A stretch of DNA of 64,000 bases from Pedobacter soli (GCF_900101435.1 NZ_FMZH01000005.1:310001-374000); one strand, 5' to 3'. Shown: positions 8,423-18,496, counted from the stretch's first letter. A program made the numbers and translations. The notes: generated by a model not told the origin, from the sequence alone.

Positions 8423-10306
8423 TTAATAACCTGGGTTTTGCTCCAGCAGGTTATTTTTATTTATTTCATCGCGACTGAATGGTCTGAAATAAAGTTTATT
8501 ATCCCAGCTGCGGTTTTCCTGTGCATTTTCAATAACCGGGGTATAAGTATAATCGTAAACAGTAGGATCGTAATGGTAAGGTGCTGACATGGTTTTGCCA
8601 GCCTTAAATTTACCGGTTACCTTGATGTAAGTTACTTTACGGCCCAATGTTTCGCTTGCAATTAACCATCTTCTGGTATCGTGATACCGCTGTTCTTCGT
8701 AAGCCATTTCAATGCGGCGCTCATGACGATACACCTCTCTCAAACCAGCCTGATCGGTAGCAGTAACTGCCGGCATGCCAGCCCTGAAACGGATTTTATT
8801 TAACCAGTTCGTAGCATTCGTTAATTCACCCAATTCAATACTGGCTTCGATATAGTTAAATACAGCTTCGGTATATCTAAAAAATGGCCATGGAATAGTC
8901 TGAGGTGCAGAAGCGTCAACAATATTTGGATCCGGATCAATAAATTTATGGTAATAATAACCTGTCCAGCTACCGTTCCAGTTTTCGATAGAACTACCCC
9001 TTGTATCCAGTCCTTTGAAATCTGTTACACTTCCGCTGCTTAGTAAATCATATATACCGGTTTGGATCTGATTGGCAGGATCTACATTTCCTGATGCTTT
9101 ATCGCGAGGTTTCCAGCCCGCACCATCGTACAAAATGGTTGCGTAAAAACGTGGATCCCTATTTTGATAAGGATTGGCTTTCTGAACTGGGTTAGTCCAG
9201 CTAAATTTGCTTCCGTCGTTCATTTCATAATCATCTACCAATAAACCTATCGGCGTGTTACCTGCCCAGTTATGATATCCGTTTGGTCCGTTTTGCTGCG
9301 CGTGCCTGTTGTTGCTTTGTGTAATAAAATAACGGGCAAAAATTAACTCAGAGGCAGCAGTTGCATCAATACCGGGAGCTTTACTTCCTCCCCCCATAGC
9401 AATGCTTTTAAAGTTTACCTGACCCTCTGCCGTTGTTGCCGGAGCTGATAATGTGAGTTTATAACCTGTGCCTGCATCTAATACGGCTTTAGCAGCTGTT
9501 TGCGCCAGCCTGTAACGATCTGCCTGATTACCCGAAGCGTAGGATAGAAAATCTAATTTCTGCGCCGCTATTCCGGTAATTTTTGCGGTAAGTTTAGCAC
9601 GATCGTGCAAATCACTTGCGGCATAAATCAACACCCTCGATTTTAAAGCCAAAGCTGCCAGTGCGCTTGTACGGCCTTTATCCAGCGTCTTACCGGCAAG
9701 CAACCTATTGGCCTCGTCGCAATCTTTAATAATGAAGTTAACACACTCTTCATAAGTGTTGCGTTTAATATTAAAGTTATCGGTTAATGTATAGGTTTTA
9801 GTGATAAGGGCTACAGCACCATAATAGCGCAGCAATTGCTGGTAAAAATAAGCACGCAAAAAATAGGCTTCTCCAAGTAACTGGTCTTTTAAACCCTGAC
9901 TGCTCAATCCGTTATCTCCACCAACAATTCTTTCAATCGTGGTATTACATGCCCTGATGCGATTGTACATCTGTTTGTAGGCCCAGGTATCGTCAACCCA
10001 ACCTAATGTAGAAGGGTTAATGGTTGCATTATTAACCAGATCGATACCACGTGTAGGGTGTGTAAACATAGCCTCATCAGAAACAGAAGCCAGCATTTGC
10101 TCTGAAAAACCACCGTTACCTAATCCGTTATAAATATCGTTCACAAAGGCCTGGGCTAATGCAGGATCTTTCCACACCAGATCGGCAGATATTTTATCAG
10201 GCGGATTAACATCCATAAAATCTTTCTTACATGCCGCTGCAAAAAAGGTGACTAAAACCAACAGGTATAGTTTTTTATTTTGAATTATTGCTTTTATATT
10301 TTTCAT
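8423..10306 (-). CDS. SusD/RagB-family outer-membrane nutrient-binding lipoprotein
   Basis: A 627-residue lipoprotein that should cap its partner SusC on the cell surface and bind the imported glycan or oligomer. The N-terminus is a lipoprotein signal (VLVTFFAAAC, then KKDFMDVNPPD), with Cys at about residue 26. The TPR-like helical fold and C-terminal motifs (FNYIEASIELGE, YRHERRIEMAYEEQRYHDTRRW, YDYTYTPV) are characteristic of the family. The frame extends to an ATG at 10342, but the ATG at 10306 gives a clean signal peptide and has an A/G-rich leader (AAAAAAGAG). It lies 40 bases after susC in one operon. No glycoside hydrolase or anti-sigma gene is adjacent, so the substrate is unknown. 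Confidence 0.93.
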   Translation of the reverse strand: MKNIKAIIQNKKLYLLVLVTFFAAACKKDFMDVNPPDKISADLVWKDPALAQAFVNDIYNGLGNGGFSEQMLASVSDEAMFTHPTRGIDLVNNATINPSTLGWVDDTWAYKQMYNRIRACNTTIERIVGGDNGLSSQGLKDQLLGEAYFLRAYFYQQLLRYYGAVALITKTYTLTDNFNIKRNTYEECVNFIIKDCDEANRLLAGKTLDKGRTSALAALALKSRVLIYAASDLHDRAKLTAKITGIAAQKLDFLSYASGNQADRYRLAQTAAKAVLDAGTGYKLTLSAPATTAEGQVNFKSIAMGGGSKAPGIDATAASELIFARYFITQSNNRHAQQNGPNGYHNWAGNTPIGLLVDDYEMNDGSKFSWTNPVQKANPYQNRDPRFYATILYDGAGWKPRDKASGNVDPANQIQTGIYDLLSSGSVTDFKGLDTRGSSIENWNGSWTGYYYHKFIDPDPNIVDASAPQTIPWPFFRYTEAVFNYIEASIELGELTNATNWLNKIRFRAGMPAVTATDQAGLREVYRHERRIEMAYEEQRYHDTRRWLIASETLGRKVTYIKVTGKFKAGKTMSAPYHYDPTVYDYTYTPVIENAQENRSWDNKLYFRPFSRDEINKNNLLEQNPGY

Positions 10307-10346
10307 CTCTTTTTTCGTTGTTATTGATAAACAGCTATACATTTAT

Positions 10347-13300
10347 TTAAAAGGCGGCTTTAATACCCATGTTAATTACACGGGCCTGTGGATAGTACTG
10401 ACCACTTGAGTTGGTCGATTCAGGATCCCAAACCTTGATTTTATCCAGCGTAAACAGGTTTAAGCCATTGGCATATACCCGTACTGAATTAAGACCAATT
10501 TTTTCTACCAGCGTATTTGGTAATGTATAGCCCAATTCAACATTTTTAAGTCTGATGTAGTTGTTACTGCGTAACCAATAGGTATTATTTAATGCATTGT
10601 TGCTATCGGTATAATAGGTAGCGCCACGGTTTGATAAGCGCGGATTTACCGAACTTGGGTTATCAATGCTCCAGCGGTTTAAATACGACCATTCCAGGAA
10701 GTTACCAATATCACCTGATTCTGTTAAGCCTACAATTTGCATACCGCCCGTAGCACCTTGAATAAGCACCGATAAATCGAATCCTTTATATTGAAGGTTT
10801 AAATTTACACCTCCGGTAAAAGTTGGGGTACCATTTTTATCCAAACGGATTTTATCATCTGCATTAATTTTACCATCACCATTAATATCCTTAAATTTCA
10901 TATCGCCAGGACGCAGGTTATTGGTTAAGGCACTATAATTTAAGGTATTTGCGTTAATTTCTGCCTGATCTCTAAAAACACCATCATAATCGTATACCAA
11001 CCACGAATTGGTTACCCTACCGGTAGAACGTTGCCATTCAGGCGCTCCAGGAGTTTCATCCCAGAATATGATTTTGTTCTTGGCATAACCACCATTAACA
11101 CTTACTCCAAAATTTAAATCGCCAACCCTGTCATTATAACTTAATTTAAACTCGAACCCCTTATTGTTTACTTTGCCCAGGTTAACAGGCGGCAAACGGT
11201 CGGTTATACCAGTGCTTTCCGGAACCGAGCTACCTCTGCTAATCAGGATATTGGTACGTTTATTATAGAAATAATCGAATTCTAACGATAATCTGTTATT
11301 TAAGAATGACGCGTCTAAACCAACGTTAGTATTATTGGCTACTTCCCATCCAAAGTCTAAATTAGGCACCTTACCTTCTGTGATGGATTTAGTAACGAGA
11401 TCATTGAAGATATAGCTTCCAAAATTCATCAAACTGAGGTATTGATATTCTTGTAAGGCATCGCCAAAATAGGCCTCAGCTCCCATCTGACCGTATGATG
11501 CTCTGATTTTCAAGTTATTGATAAAGCTGACATTGTTTTTAAAGAAATCTTCTTCTGATAAGCGCCAGCCCAACGATACACCTGGGAAGAACCCAAAACG
11601 CCTGTTGGTTGGGAAAATGTACGAACCATCTACCCGCCAAAGAAATTCGGCCAGGTATTTTTCTTTATAGTTATAGCCAGCCCTTCCGAAATAACTTAAA
11701 CGTGCCCTGTTATATAAATTATTGGGGTCTCCGGGATTGTTGCCCAGCGATTGCTCCTTTTCATCCCCTGCCAGTAACTCTTCAATTGCTGATGACAGGA
11801 AATACCTTCTAAAAGCCGTGAAGCCATCGTTCGCAACTTTTTCGCGGGTTACCCCAGCCATTAAACCAATATTATGATCGCCAATTTTTTTATCGTAATT
11901 GATCATTCCGGTTAAGTTTACCGCCAACTGTCCGCCAGCTGTTTCCCTTAGTCTTGGGTCGGTATATTGCGATCGTATTGTACCGGTTAATACTGGAGTT
12001 ACTCCATCAGCCTCAAAGGTTTTTTTATCCCAGTCATAAAGCGTCCATGGTAGTTGCCAGTTTTTTTGCCTGCCCGAATATTTATCTATGGCTGCTGTTC
12101 CGGTAACTTTTAATCCATCCACACCTGGTATTTTAATTTCAACCTTACCGGTAGTTTGAAAATAATCCCTTACATCTTTATTATAACCAGTTAAATCAGT
12201 AGTAGAAACAACCGGATTATAACCATACTCAATATCCCTTCCGGGTAAACCATTAGGCCATATGGCTATTTCAGTAGGTCGGCCACGCATTAAAAACCTA
12301 AAAATATCTCCGGCACCAACAGTTGGGAAATTACGATCCTCTTCGCGGGCGTTTACCCCTAATGTAGTGGTGATGTATTTACTTAATTTAGCTTCGAGAT
12401 TAAAACGCAAATCGTACTGTTTATAGCCGGTAGCTGAGTTTTTGTAATATCCATCCTGATCCAGGTAACCAAGTGAAGCCAGATATTTTACATTTTCGCT
12501 TCCCCCGTTAATCTGAACGTTATGCTTTTGTTGTGGCGACCAGGTTTGAAAAACGGTCTTAAACCAATCAGTATTCGGATATCTTAATGGGTCTGAGCCA
12601 TCGCCTAATTTTCTGATTTCGTCTGGTTTATAAGCGGCATTGATTACCTTTCCCGCTGTTGAAGTATAAGTTCCATTTGTTTTAAAACTGTTCCAGGCCG
12701 CCGACCACTCATTAGGGCTCAGGTCTGATCCAAAAATATTCAGTTCATTTAATATTTCGGCATATTCGGTCGAGTTCGACATTTTAGGTATCCGTGTTGG
12801 CTGCTGTAAACCATAGCTAAAATCGTAAGAGAACTGAGGTTTGCCCGATTTACCTAATTTGGTGGTGATGAGGATAACGCCATTTGCCGCCTGCGAACCG
12901 TAGATGGCTGCTGAGGCATCTTTTAAAACCGATACACTTTCAATATCGTTCGGATTTAGGCGCTCCATACCTCCGGCACGGTTTGGAATCCCATCGATTA
13001 CGATTAGGGCATTATTGTTCCCTAATGAATTGATACCGCGGATTCGAATAGTAGAACCATCATATCCGGGCTCGCCACTACTCTGTAATGCAGTTACTCC
13101 TGGCAAACGTCCGGCCAGTGAGTTGGTTAAGTTTACAGAAGAAGATTTTGCTAGTTCAGTACCTTTAACTGCAGCCACCGCTCCTGAAACGACAGCTTTC
13201 TTTTGTGTTCCATAACCTACTACGACTACTTCGGAAAGGTTCTGGTTGTTTTCTACCAGCTTTACTTTAATACTGGTTTGATTTTTCACTTCAACTTCCT

Positions 13301-13607
13301 GGTCTACATAGCCTACATAAGTAAAAACCAGCGTACCGTTTTCCGGCACTTTGATACTAAACTTACCAGAACCATCGGTTACCGTACTTGCTGTTCCTCC
13401 TTTTAATTTAACACTAACACCAGGTATTGGCCCTTTGCCATCTGTAACCTCTCCTTTTACAACGATGTCCTGAAAGGGCAATTTGTAAAGATGAAGTGGT
13501 TCTTTCTTGCGCATCGCAGCGCTTACAGGCGAAGAAAAAACAAGACAACCGCCGCAAACAAGAAACATGCTGCTTCTGGCAAAAGTCTTCAATAGATTTT
13601 TTTTCAT
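10347..13607 (-). CDS. SusC/RagA-family TonB-linked outer-membrane transporter
   Basis: A 1086-residue TonB-dependent importer. An N-terminal signal sequence is followed by a CarboxypepD-reg-like domain at about 50-125 (VKGEVTDGKGPIPGVSVKL). Then come the SusC plug motifs VVVVGYGTQ, SLAGRLPGV, STIRIRGINSL, ALIVIDGIP and DIESVSVLKDASAAIYGSQA, and a large beta-barrel ending in a C-terminal Phe (MGIKAAF). The longest frame starts at a TTG (13616); the ATG at 13607 is the better start. It is the first gene of a susC-susD operon. No FecI/FecR-type regulators flank it, and a long untranslated region precedes it. Confidence 0.94.
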   Translation of the reverse strand: MKKNLLKTFARSSMFLVCGGCLVFSSPVSAAMRKKEPLHLYKLPFQDIVVKGEVTDGKGPIPGVSVKLKGGTASTVTDGSGKFSIKVPENGTLVFTYVGYVDQEVEVKNQTSIKVKLVENNQNLSEVVVVGYGTQKKAVVSGAVAAVKGTELAKSSSVNLTNSLAGRLPGVTALQSSGEPGYDGSTIRIRGINSLGNNNALIVIDGIPNRAGGMERLNPNDIESVSVLKDASAAIYGSQAANGVILITTKLGKSGKPQFSYDFSYGLQQPTRIPKMSNSTEYAEILNELNIFGSDLSPNEWSAAWNSFKTNGTYTSTAGKVINAAYKPDEIRKLGDGSDPLRYPNTDWFKTVFQTWSPQQKHNVQINGGSENVKYLASLGYLDQDGYYKNSATGYKQYDLRFNLEAKLSKYITTTLGVNAREEDRNFPTVGAGDIFRFLMRGRPTEIAIWPNGLPGRDIEYGYNPVVSTTDLTGYNKDVRDYFQTTGKVEIKIPGVDGLKVTGTAAIDKYSGRQKNWQLPWTLYDWDKKTFEADGVTPVLTGTIRSQYTDPRLRETAGGQLAVNLTGMINYDKKIGDHNIGLMAGVTREKVANDGFTAFRRYFLSSAIEELLAGDEKEQSLGNNPGDPNNLYNRARLSYFGRAGYNYKEKYLAEFLWRVDGSYIFPTNRRFGFFPGVSLGWRLSEEDFFKNNVSFINNLKIRASYGQMGAEAYFGDALQEYQYLSLMNFGSYIFNDLVTKSITEGKVPNLDFGWEVANNTNVGLDASFLNNRLSLEFDYFYNKRTNILISRGSSVPESTGITDRLPPVNLGKVNNKGFEFKLSYNDRVGDLNFGVSVNGGYAKNKIIFWDETPGAPEWQRSTGRVTNSWLVYDYDGVFRDQAEINANTLNYSALTNNLRPGDMKFKDINGDGKINADDKIRLDKNGTPTFTGGVNLNLQYKGFDLSVLIQGATGGMQIVGLTESGDIGNFLEWSYLNRWSIDNPSSVNPRLSNRGATYYTDSNNALNNTYWLRSNNYIRLKNVELGYTLPNTLVEKIGLNSVRVYANGLNLFTLDKIKVWDPESTNSSGQYYPQARVINMGIKAAF

Positions 13608-14109
13608 AGTTTTCAATTTATTTTGGTTAGATACTGATTGTAATACTATTTAATACATAGAAGTAATGATTAGACGTCTAAAAATGAATGATTAAAATAT
13701 GATCAACTGAAACAATTGCTTACACAAAAATTACCTTCAGAGATTCCACCTTGGCTGCCCGGATTGATCAATATTTTTATCACCCCCTATTAACTGCTTT
13801 AAATTAACAATATAGCCATATTATGAAGTTAAAAACTACTGCGACTCTTCAGCCCTTGAACTGGACTTGTCAGTATGACAGTTTATATTTGGTTAACTGC
13901 AAGATAAAAACTATTATGATTTTAATGCCGGGGTAAATTAATAATTATAAGGGGTGTATTCGTAAAAAAAACGGATAAAACTACGCAAAGTAGATTAAAA
14001 AATACAAAGCCGGGAGTTCTTGTATAATATACACTAAGTCTGTTTTTTTCTAATGCCCGGGCAGCAGTATTTTCTCTAAAAATGGAAGGATAATCAGCTT
14101 GCAGAAAAA
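13608..14109. other. Intergenic region upstream of susC
   Basis: About 500 A+T-rich bases between susC (start at 13607) and the recG stop at 14110. It must hold the susCD promoter, but I found no clear two-box signal. A short palindrome TGCCCGGGCA lies at 14054-14063, with no T-run behind it. I see no gene here. Confidence 0.4.
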
Positions 14110-16212
14110 TCAGCTGATTTTATCGAAAGAAATTCCCCTCTCGAGTTTTTGAAGATGTGCTTTTAGCATAGCGTGTTCTGGTTTGGACAGCTGCGGATCA
14201 TCTTCGAATAAAGCAATCACGGTATTCCTCGCTTCAGCCAAAATAACCTGATCTTTAGCTAAATCGGCGAGCTTCAGATCTAAAACCCCACTTTGCTGGG
14301 TGCCGGTAATATCGCCGGGGCCACGAAGCTGCAAATCAATCTCTGAAATTTCGAAACCGTTATTGGTGCGCACCATGGTTTCTAAACGAACTTTTCCTTC
14401 TTTGCTCAGCTTATTGCCACTCATTAAAATACAGAAAGATTGTTCAGCACCCCGCCCAACCCTGCCCCGCAGCTGATGGAGCTGCGAAAGGCCAAACCGC
14501 TCTGAATTTTCGATCACCATTACCGAAGCATTGGGTACATTTACCCCAACTTCAATTACAGTAGTGGCGACCATAATCTGGCTTTTACCGGCTATAAACT
14601 GCTCCATCTCAAACTGTTTATCTGCATTGGCCATTTGACCATGTACAATACTAATCTGGTAATCAGGCCGCGGAAATTGATAACTCAGTTGCTCAACTCC
14701 TGCTTCCAGATGTAAAAGATCGAGTTTCTCGCTTTCTTTAATCAGCGGATAAACAATATATACCTGCCGGCCTTTGGCTATCTCCTGCTTAATAAAGCCG
14801 AACATCCTTAAACGCTGGCCTTCAAAAAGATGTTTAGTTTCAATAGGCTTTCTTCCGGCAGGTAATTCGTCAATAATTGAGACATCCAGATCGCCATAGA
14901 GTGTCATGGCCAGGGTTCTTGGAATTGGCGTCGCAGTCATCACCAGAATATGTGGAGGAATGATATTTTTTCGCCAGAGTTTAGCACGTTGCTCTACTCC
15001 GAAACGGTGTTGCTCATCGATAACCACTAATCCCAGGTTTTTAAACTGAACTTTATCTTCTATCAGTGCATGGGTACCAATTAATATATCGATTTCGCCA
15101 CTTTCCAATTGTTCATGTAAAATAGCACGTTCTTTCTTTTTGGTATTTCCGGTTAAGATAGCAACCTTCACCAGTTCGTCTGTAACTAAATCTGTAATGG
15201 ACGCATAATGCTGCCGGGCCAAAATCTCTGTAGGAGCCATCATACAGGCCTGGTAGCCGTTATCATTGGCCAGCAGCATACTCATGAGCGCCACAGCCGT
15301 TTTGCCGCTTCCTACGTCGCCCTGCACAAGCCTGTTCATCTGCACACCGCGCTGGGTATCAATCCTGATTTCTTTAACCACGCGCTTCTGTGCATTGGTA
15401 AGCTCGAAAGGCAAAAACTCCTTGTAAAAACGGTTTACTTTATCGCCAACCTTATCAAAAGTTGCACCTTTAAATTTTAGCTGCCTAAGCTGCTTATTAT
15501 GTAAAAGCTGAAGCTGAATAAAGAACAATTCTTCAAATTTCAAACGCCTTTCGGCAGCACTTAAATCTTTTTGATTTTTGGGAAAATGAATATTCAGCAA
15601 TGCCATTCTTTTATCCGGCAGCTGGTATTTATCGAGGATATAGGCTGGCAAATTTTCTGTCACCTGTTGAATTACCTGATCTAGCAGGCCGGCAATTAAG
15701 CGCTGAATACCTTTTGAATCGAGATTGAATTTTTTTAGCTTTTCGGTGGAGTTGTAAACAGGCTGCAAAGTTAAGTTTCCTCTTCCAACAGGTTTATTCT
15801 GGTACAATTCCATTTCCGGATGAGAAATGCTAAAAGTACCATTAAAGAAAGTAGGCTTACCAAAGGCTACATAAGCTGTACCCACCGTAATGTTGTCGTC
15901 AACCCATTTTAAACTCTGGAACCATACGAGCTCCATTATTCCGGTTTCATCTTTAAAAACAGCAACAATCCGCTTTGCTCTTTTATCGCCAATTACCTTT
16001 TTGCCAATAATCCGTCCAATAATCTGTATATATTGCGAATCGATATTAATCTGATTAATCTTAAAATACTTGGTGCGGTCGATGTAGCGAAAGGGGTAAT
16101 GCGCCAGCATATCCTGAAAAGTAAAAAGACCAAGATCTTTTTTCAAAACATCGGCACGACTAGGCCCTACGCCCTTTATAAATTCAACAGGTGTATCTAA
16201 GATCGAATTCAA
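14110..16212 (-). CDS. recG: ATP-dependent DNA helicase RecG
   Basis: A 700-residue helicase, close to the usual ~690. RecG remodels stalled replication forks and branch-migrates Holliday junctions. It has an N-terminal wedge/OB-fold region (GVGPSRADVLKKDLG), Walker A GDVGSGKT near residue 298, a DEAD-like box IDEQHRFGV, motif III TATPIPRT, and the C-terminal helicase motifs (TTVIEVGVNVPNA, HQLRGRVGRG) with the RecG tail. The start appears to be TTG at 16212: the upstream in-frame stop leaves no ATG or GTG, and the TTG gives the conserved LDTPVEFIKGVGP beginning. Monocistronic as far as I can see. Confidence 0.95.
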   Translation of the reverse strand: MNSILDTPVEFIKGVGPSRADVLKKDLGLFTFQDMLAHYPFRYIDRTKYFKINQINIDSQYIQIIGRIIGKKVIGDKRAKRIVAVFKDETGIMELVWFQSLKWVDDNITVGTAYVAFGKPTFFNGTFSISHPEMELYQNKPVGRGNLTLQPVYNSTEKLKKFNLDSKGIQRLIAGLLDQVIQQVTENLPAYILDKYQLPDKRMALLNIHFPKNQKDLSAAERRLKFEELFFIQLQLLHNKQLRQLKFKGATFDKVGDKVNRFYKEFLPFELTNAQKRVVKEIRIDTQRGVQMNRLVQGDVGSGKTAVALMSMLLANDNGYQACMMAPTEILARQHYASITDLVTDELVKVAILTGNTKKKERAILHEQLESGEIDILIGTHALIEDKVQFKNLGLVVIDEQHRFGVEQRAKLWRKNIIPPHILVMTATPIPRTLAMTLYGDLDVSIIDELPAGRKPIETKHLFEGQRLRMFGFIKQEIAKGRQVYIVYPLIKESEKLDLLHLEAGVEQLSYQFPRPDYQISIVHGQMANADKQFEMEQFIAGKSQIMVATTVIEVGVNVPNASVMVIENSERFGLSQLHQLRGRVGRGAEQSFCILMSGNKLSKEGKVRLETMVRTNNGFEISEIDLQLRGPGDITGTQQSGVLDLKLADLAKDQVILAEARNTVIALFEDDPQLSKPEHAMLKAHLQKLERGISFDKIS

Positions 16213-16405
16213 CGAATAAGTGTGTTTCTGATAAACTACGTTTTTAGCAATTGCGCATTAAAAATAATGATCGATGGCAGTAAAAGCAAATAAACAAAAA
16301 CTAGTAGCGATTAACCTTCCTAATTTTAAGGATTATAATCTGCAACAATTAGAGATAGAAAATGATATGAGATTGGCTACTTTTCTATCATGCATTGGAT
16401 AGACA

Positions 16406-16437
16406 TGACATTGTTCCGCATTTAAGGAACAATGTCA
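16406..16437. repeat. Perfect 12-bp inverted repeat downstream of ridA
   Basis: TGACATTGTTCC and GGAACAATGTCA pair around an 8-base loop, 31 bases past the ridA stop. There is no T-run on either side, so it is either a processed or protected 3' end or a weak terminator. Confidence 0.5.
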
Positions 16438-16467
16438 GCAATAAAAATGATTTTCCAGAGGCTGGAA

Positions 16468-16848
16468 TTATCCTACAATGGCAATCACAGAAATTTCTAC
16501 ATTTACGTTTTTAGGCAATACAGAAACCTGAACGGTTTCGCGGGCAGGAAAGTTAGCACTAAAATATTGACCATAAATTTCGTTTACCTGCGCAAAAGTT
16601 CCCATGTCACTTAAAAATATGGTAGATTTTACAACATGATCGAAGTTTAACCCAGCCTCAAGCAGTACCGCTTTAAGGTTACGCATAACCTGATGTGTTT
16701 CTTCTTCGATATTGCCAATATTTAGCTCTCCGTTTTCAGGATTAATTGCTACCTGACCAGACACGAATAAAAAATTTCCGGCTTGTACAGCCTGGCTATA
16801 TGGTCCAATTGGAGCTGGAGCATTAGTGGTTTTAATAATTTGTTTCAT
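16468..16848 (-). CDS. ridA: RidA family reactive-intermediate (enamine/imine) deaminase
   Basis: A 126-residue cytoplasmic protein, the normal size for the trimeric YjgF/YER057c/UK114 (RidA) family. These hydrolyse the enamine/imine released by PLP enzymes such as threonine dehydratase. Visible family motifs are APAPIGPYSQAV, FLFVSGQVAINP, the L-x-x-A-G-x-x-F-x-x-V-V-K-x-T block and NFPARETVQV, which contains the substrate-carboxylate Arg. A longer frame begins with TTG at 16872, but the ATG at 16848 matches the family start. The 45-residue membrane protein gene ends 13 bases upstream, so the two are probably co-transcribed. Confidence 0.92.
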   Translation of the reverse strand: MKQIIKTTNAPAPIGPYSQAVQAGNFLFVSGQVAINPENGELNIGNIEEETHQVMRNLKAVLLEAGLNFDHVVKSTIFLSDMGTFAQVNEIYGQYFSANFPARETVQVSVLPKNVNVEISVIAIVG

Positions 16849-16861
16849 ATTAGTTTTAAGA

Positions 16862-16999
16862 TTACCTGGCAAGCCATTGAATCAGCTTATAAATGATGCC
16901 TGCAAGAAAAATAGATATGGCCAGTGCATTGATGAAATGCATAATCCTGATATTGATATTAGTTGGCCTGTTGGGATCCTTTTTTCGAAAGAAGTACAT
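16862..16999 (-). CDS. 45-residue single-helix membrane protein (DUF6728-like)
   Basis: A short gene from ATG 16999 to TAA 16862-16864. It encodes a basic N-terminus (MYFFRKKDPNRPTNIN) followed by one membrane helix (about residues 20-40, IMHFINALAISIFLAGIIYK) and a short tail QWLAR. The pattern resembles the small Bacteroidota DUF6728 proteins; that match is from memory and tentative. It ends 13 bases before ridA. A -7-like box (TAAGTTTG, 17011-17004 on minus) sits 4 bases before the ATG, so the message may be leaderless. Function unknown. Confidence 0.65.
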   Translation of the reverse strand: MYFFRKKDPNRPTNINIRIMHFINALAISIFLAGIIYKLIQWLAR

Positions 17000-17044
17000 A
17001 ATACAAACTTAGCGAAAAAGCTTAACAGGCGAAACTAAAAGGCA

Positions 17045-17080
17045 TAAAAAAAGTCCCGATTTGCATCGGGACTTTCTTAT
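17045..17080 (-). terminator. Terminator after the OmpA-family gene
   Basis: AAAGTCCCGAT and ATCGGGACTTT form an 11-bp perfect stem with a TTGC loop. On the minus strand the stem is followed by TTTTTTTATG. It lies 22 bases beyond the ompA-like stop and would also block transcripts from the right. Confidence 0.85.
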
Positions 17081-17096
17081 CTTTTATATTGAAATA

Positions 17097-18440
17097 CTAG
17101 TTTCTAGCAGTTTCAACACGACGGTTTTGGATACGACCTTCTTCAGTATCGTTAGAAGCAATTGGGTTAGCTTCGCCATAACCTTTAGTAGCAACTTGAC
17201 TAGCGTTAACGCCAGAGTTTACCAAGTAAGTTTTAACAGAGTTAGCTCTGTCTTTAGATAACTTCAAGTTATATGCAGCAGTACCTTCGCTAGAAGCGTA
17301 ACCGTTTACAGTTACTTTACCACCGTTTTCACGTAAAGTTGAAGATAATTTATCTAAAGTAGGGTAAGACTCAGTTTTTAAAACTGAAGAGTTGAAATCG
17401 AAACCGATTTTCTCGAAGCCAGTTACATTTGAAGTTTGAGTTTCAACTGGAGCTGGTTTTGGAAGCGGACAACCTGAACCATCAACAGCAGTACCAGCAG
17501 GAGTACCTGGGCATTTATCGAATTGATCAGCAACACCGTCACCATCAGAATCTTTTTTCAAATCTTCAACAGATTTCTCAACAGCAGAAACACGGTTTTT
17601 CAATGCTTCAACTTCTTGACGTAAAGTTGGATCTTTTAACTCATCGTACATAGTAGCTAATGGGTTAGTCCACTCTAAGCTTGGTTTAGCTGAAGAACCT
17701 AAAGAGAATTCTAAACCAGCATAACCGTAAGAGAATTTATCTTTAGTTTGACCTTTAGCATAAACTCCGTCTAAGTTATCAGCATCAACAAAGTTCATAG
17801 TGTAACCTAAGTTAAAGTTAACACGCTCAGAAACTTTGAATTTAACACCAGCACCAACTGGAATATAGAAACCTTTTACATAGTCTTTAGCATCGTGTCT
17901 GTCATCAGCAGGACCAACAGCTTTACCTTTCCAGTCAATTACGCCTGTAGAAGTAGTTACTTTTGGAGCGTAAGCCAACATACCAGCACCAGCTGTTAAG
18001 AAGAAACCTACAGAGTTTTCACGACGTAAGAAATCGATAGAACCTAAATTTACAACACCGCGTAAATCTACAGCATATTGTAATTGAGTTTCGAATTCTT
18101 TGATAGCAGGATTGCTAAGACCATCGTTGTTACCAGAAAGTTTACCACGAGTTCCGTTTAATTCTAAACCGAAAGAGTGACCTAATTGTTTACGGATGTT
18201 TAAACCGTAACCTAAGTTAGCATCCCATTTGTTGAAATCGTTAGTACCACCGATAGCTACAACTGGCATTAAAACACCACCATGTACACCGATAGACCAA
18301 GTTCTGTACTGACCTCTACCGCCAAATACCTTGACAGCAGAAGAGGTTGCAGGAGCATCCTGAGCGACAGCAAGAGAAGCAACTCCTGTTAATGCCACTA
18401 AAGAAAGCGCAACACTTTTCTTTAAAGTAGAATAATTCAT
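17097..18440 (-). CDS. OmpA/OprF-like outer-membrane protein
   Basis: A 447-residue porin-like anchor. Residues 1-26 are a signal peptide (ending in SLAVAQ). Residues ~45-255 form an eight-strand-type beta-barrel (WSIGVHGGVLMPV ... YGYAGLEFSLG). A predicted short coiled coil (~270-300) follows, then a thrombospondin type-3 calcium repeat (DSDGDGVADQFDKCPGTP) and a C-terminal OmpA peptidoglycan-binding domain (~340-447; VTVNGYASSEG, LSKDRANSVKTYL, GYGEANPIASND, NRRVE). It links outer membrane to cell wall. Codon use is strongly biased to one set, as for a very abundant protein. A good two-box promoter lies ~57 bases upstream and a strong terminator follows. Confidence 0.95.
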   Translation of the reverse strand: MNYSTLKKSVALSLVALTGVASLAVAQDAPATSSAVKVFGGRGQYRTWSIGVHGGVLMPVVAIGGTNDFNKWDANLGYGLNIRKQLGHSFGLELNGTRGKLSGNNDGLSNPAIKEFETQLQYAVDLRGVVNLGSIDFLRRENSVGFFLTAGAGMLAYAPKVTTSTGVIDWKGKAVGPADDRHDAKDYVKGFYIPVGAGVKFKVSERVNFNLGYTMNFVDADNLDGVYAKGQTKDKFSYGYAGLEFSLGSSAKPSLEWTNPLATMYDELKDPTLRQEVEALKNRVSAVEKSVEDLKKDSDGDGVADQFDKCPGTPAGTAVDGSGCPLPKPAPVETQTSNVTGFEKIGFDFNSSVLKTESYPTLDKLSSTLRENGGKVTVNGYASSEGTAAYNLKLSKDRANSVKTYLVNSGVNASQVATKGYGEANPIASNDTEEGRIQNRRVETARN

Positions 18441-18496
18441 AATCTTTTTCTTTTTTAAGGGTTAAACAATTTAATTGATTAATTTTTTAGTAATCG

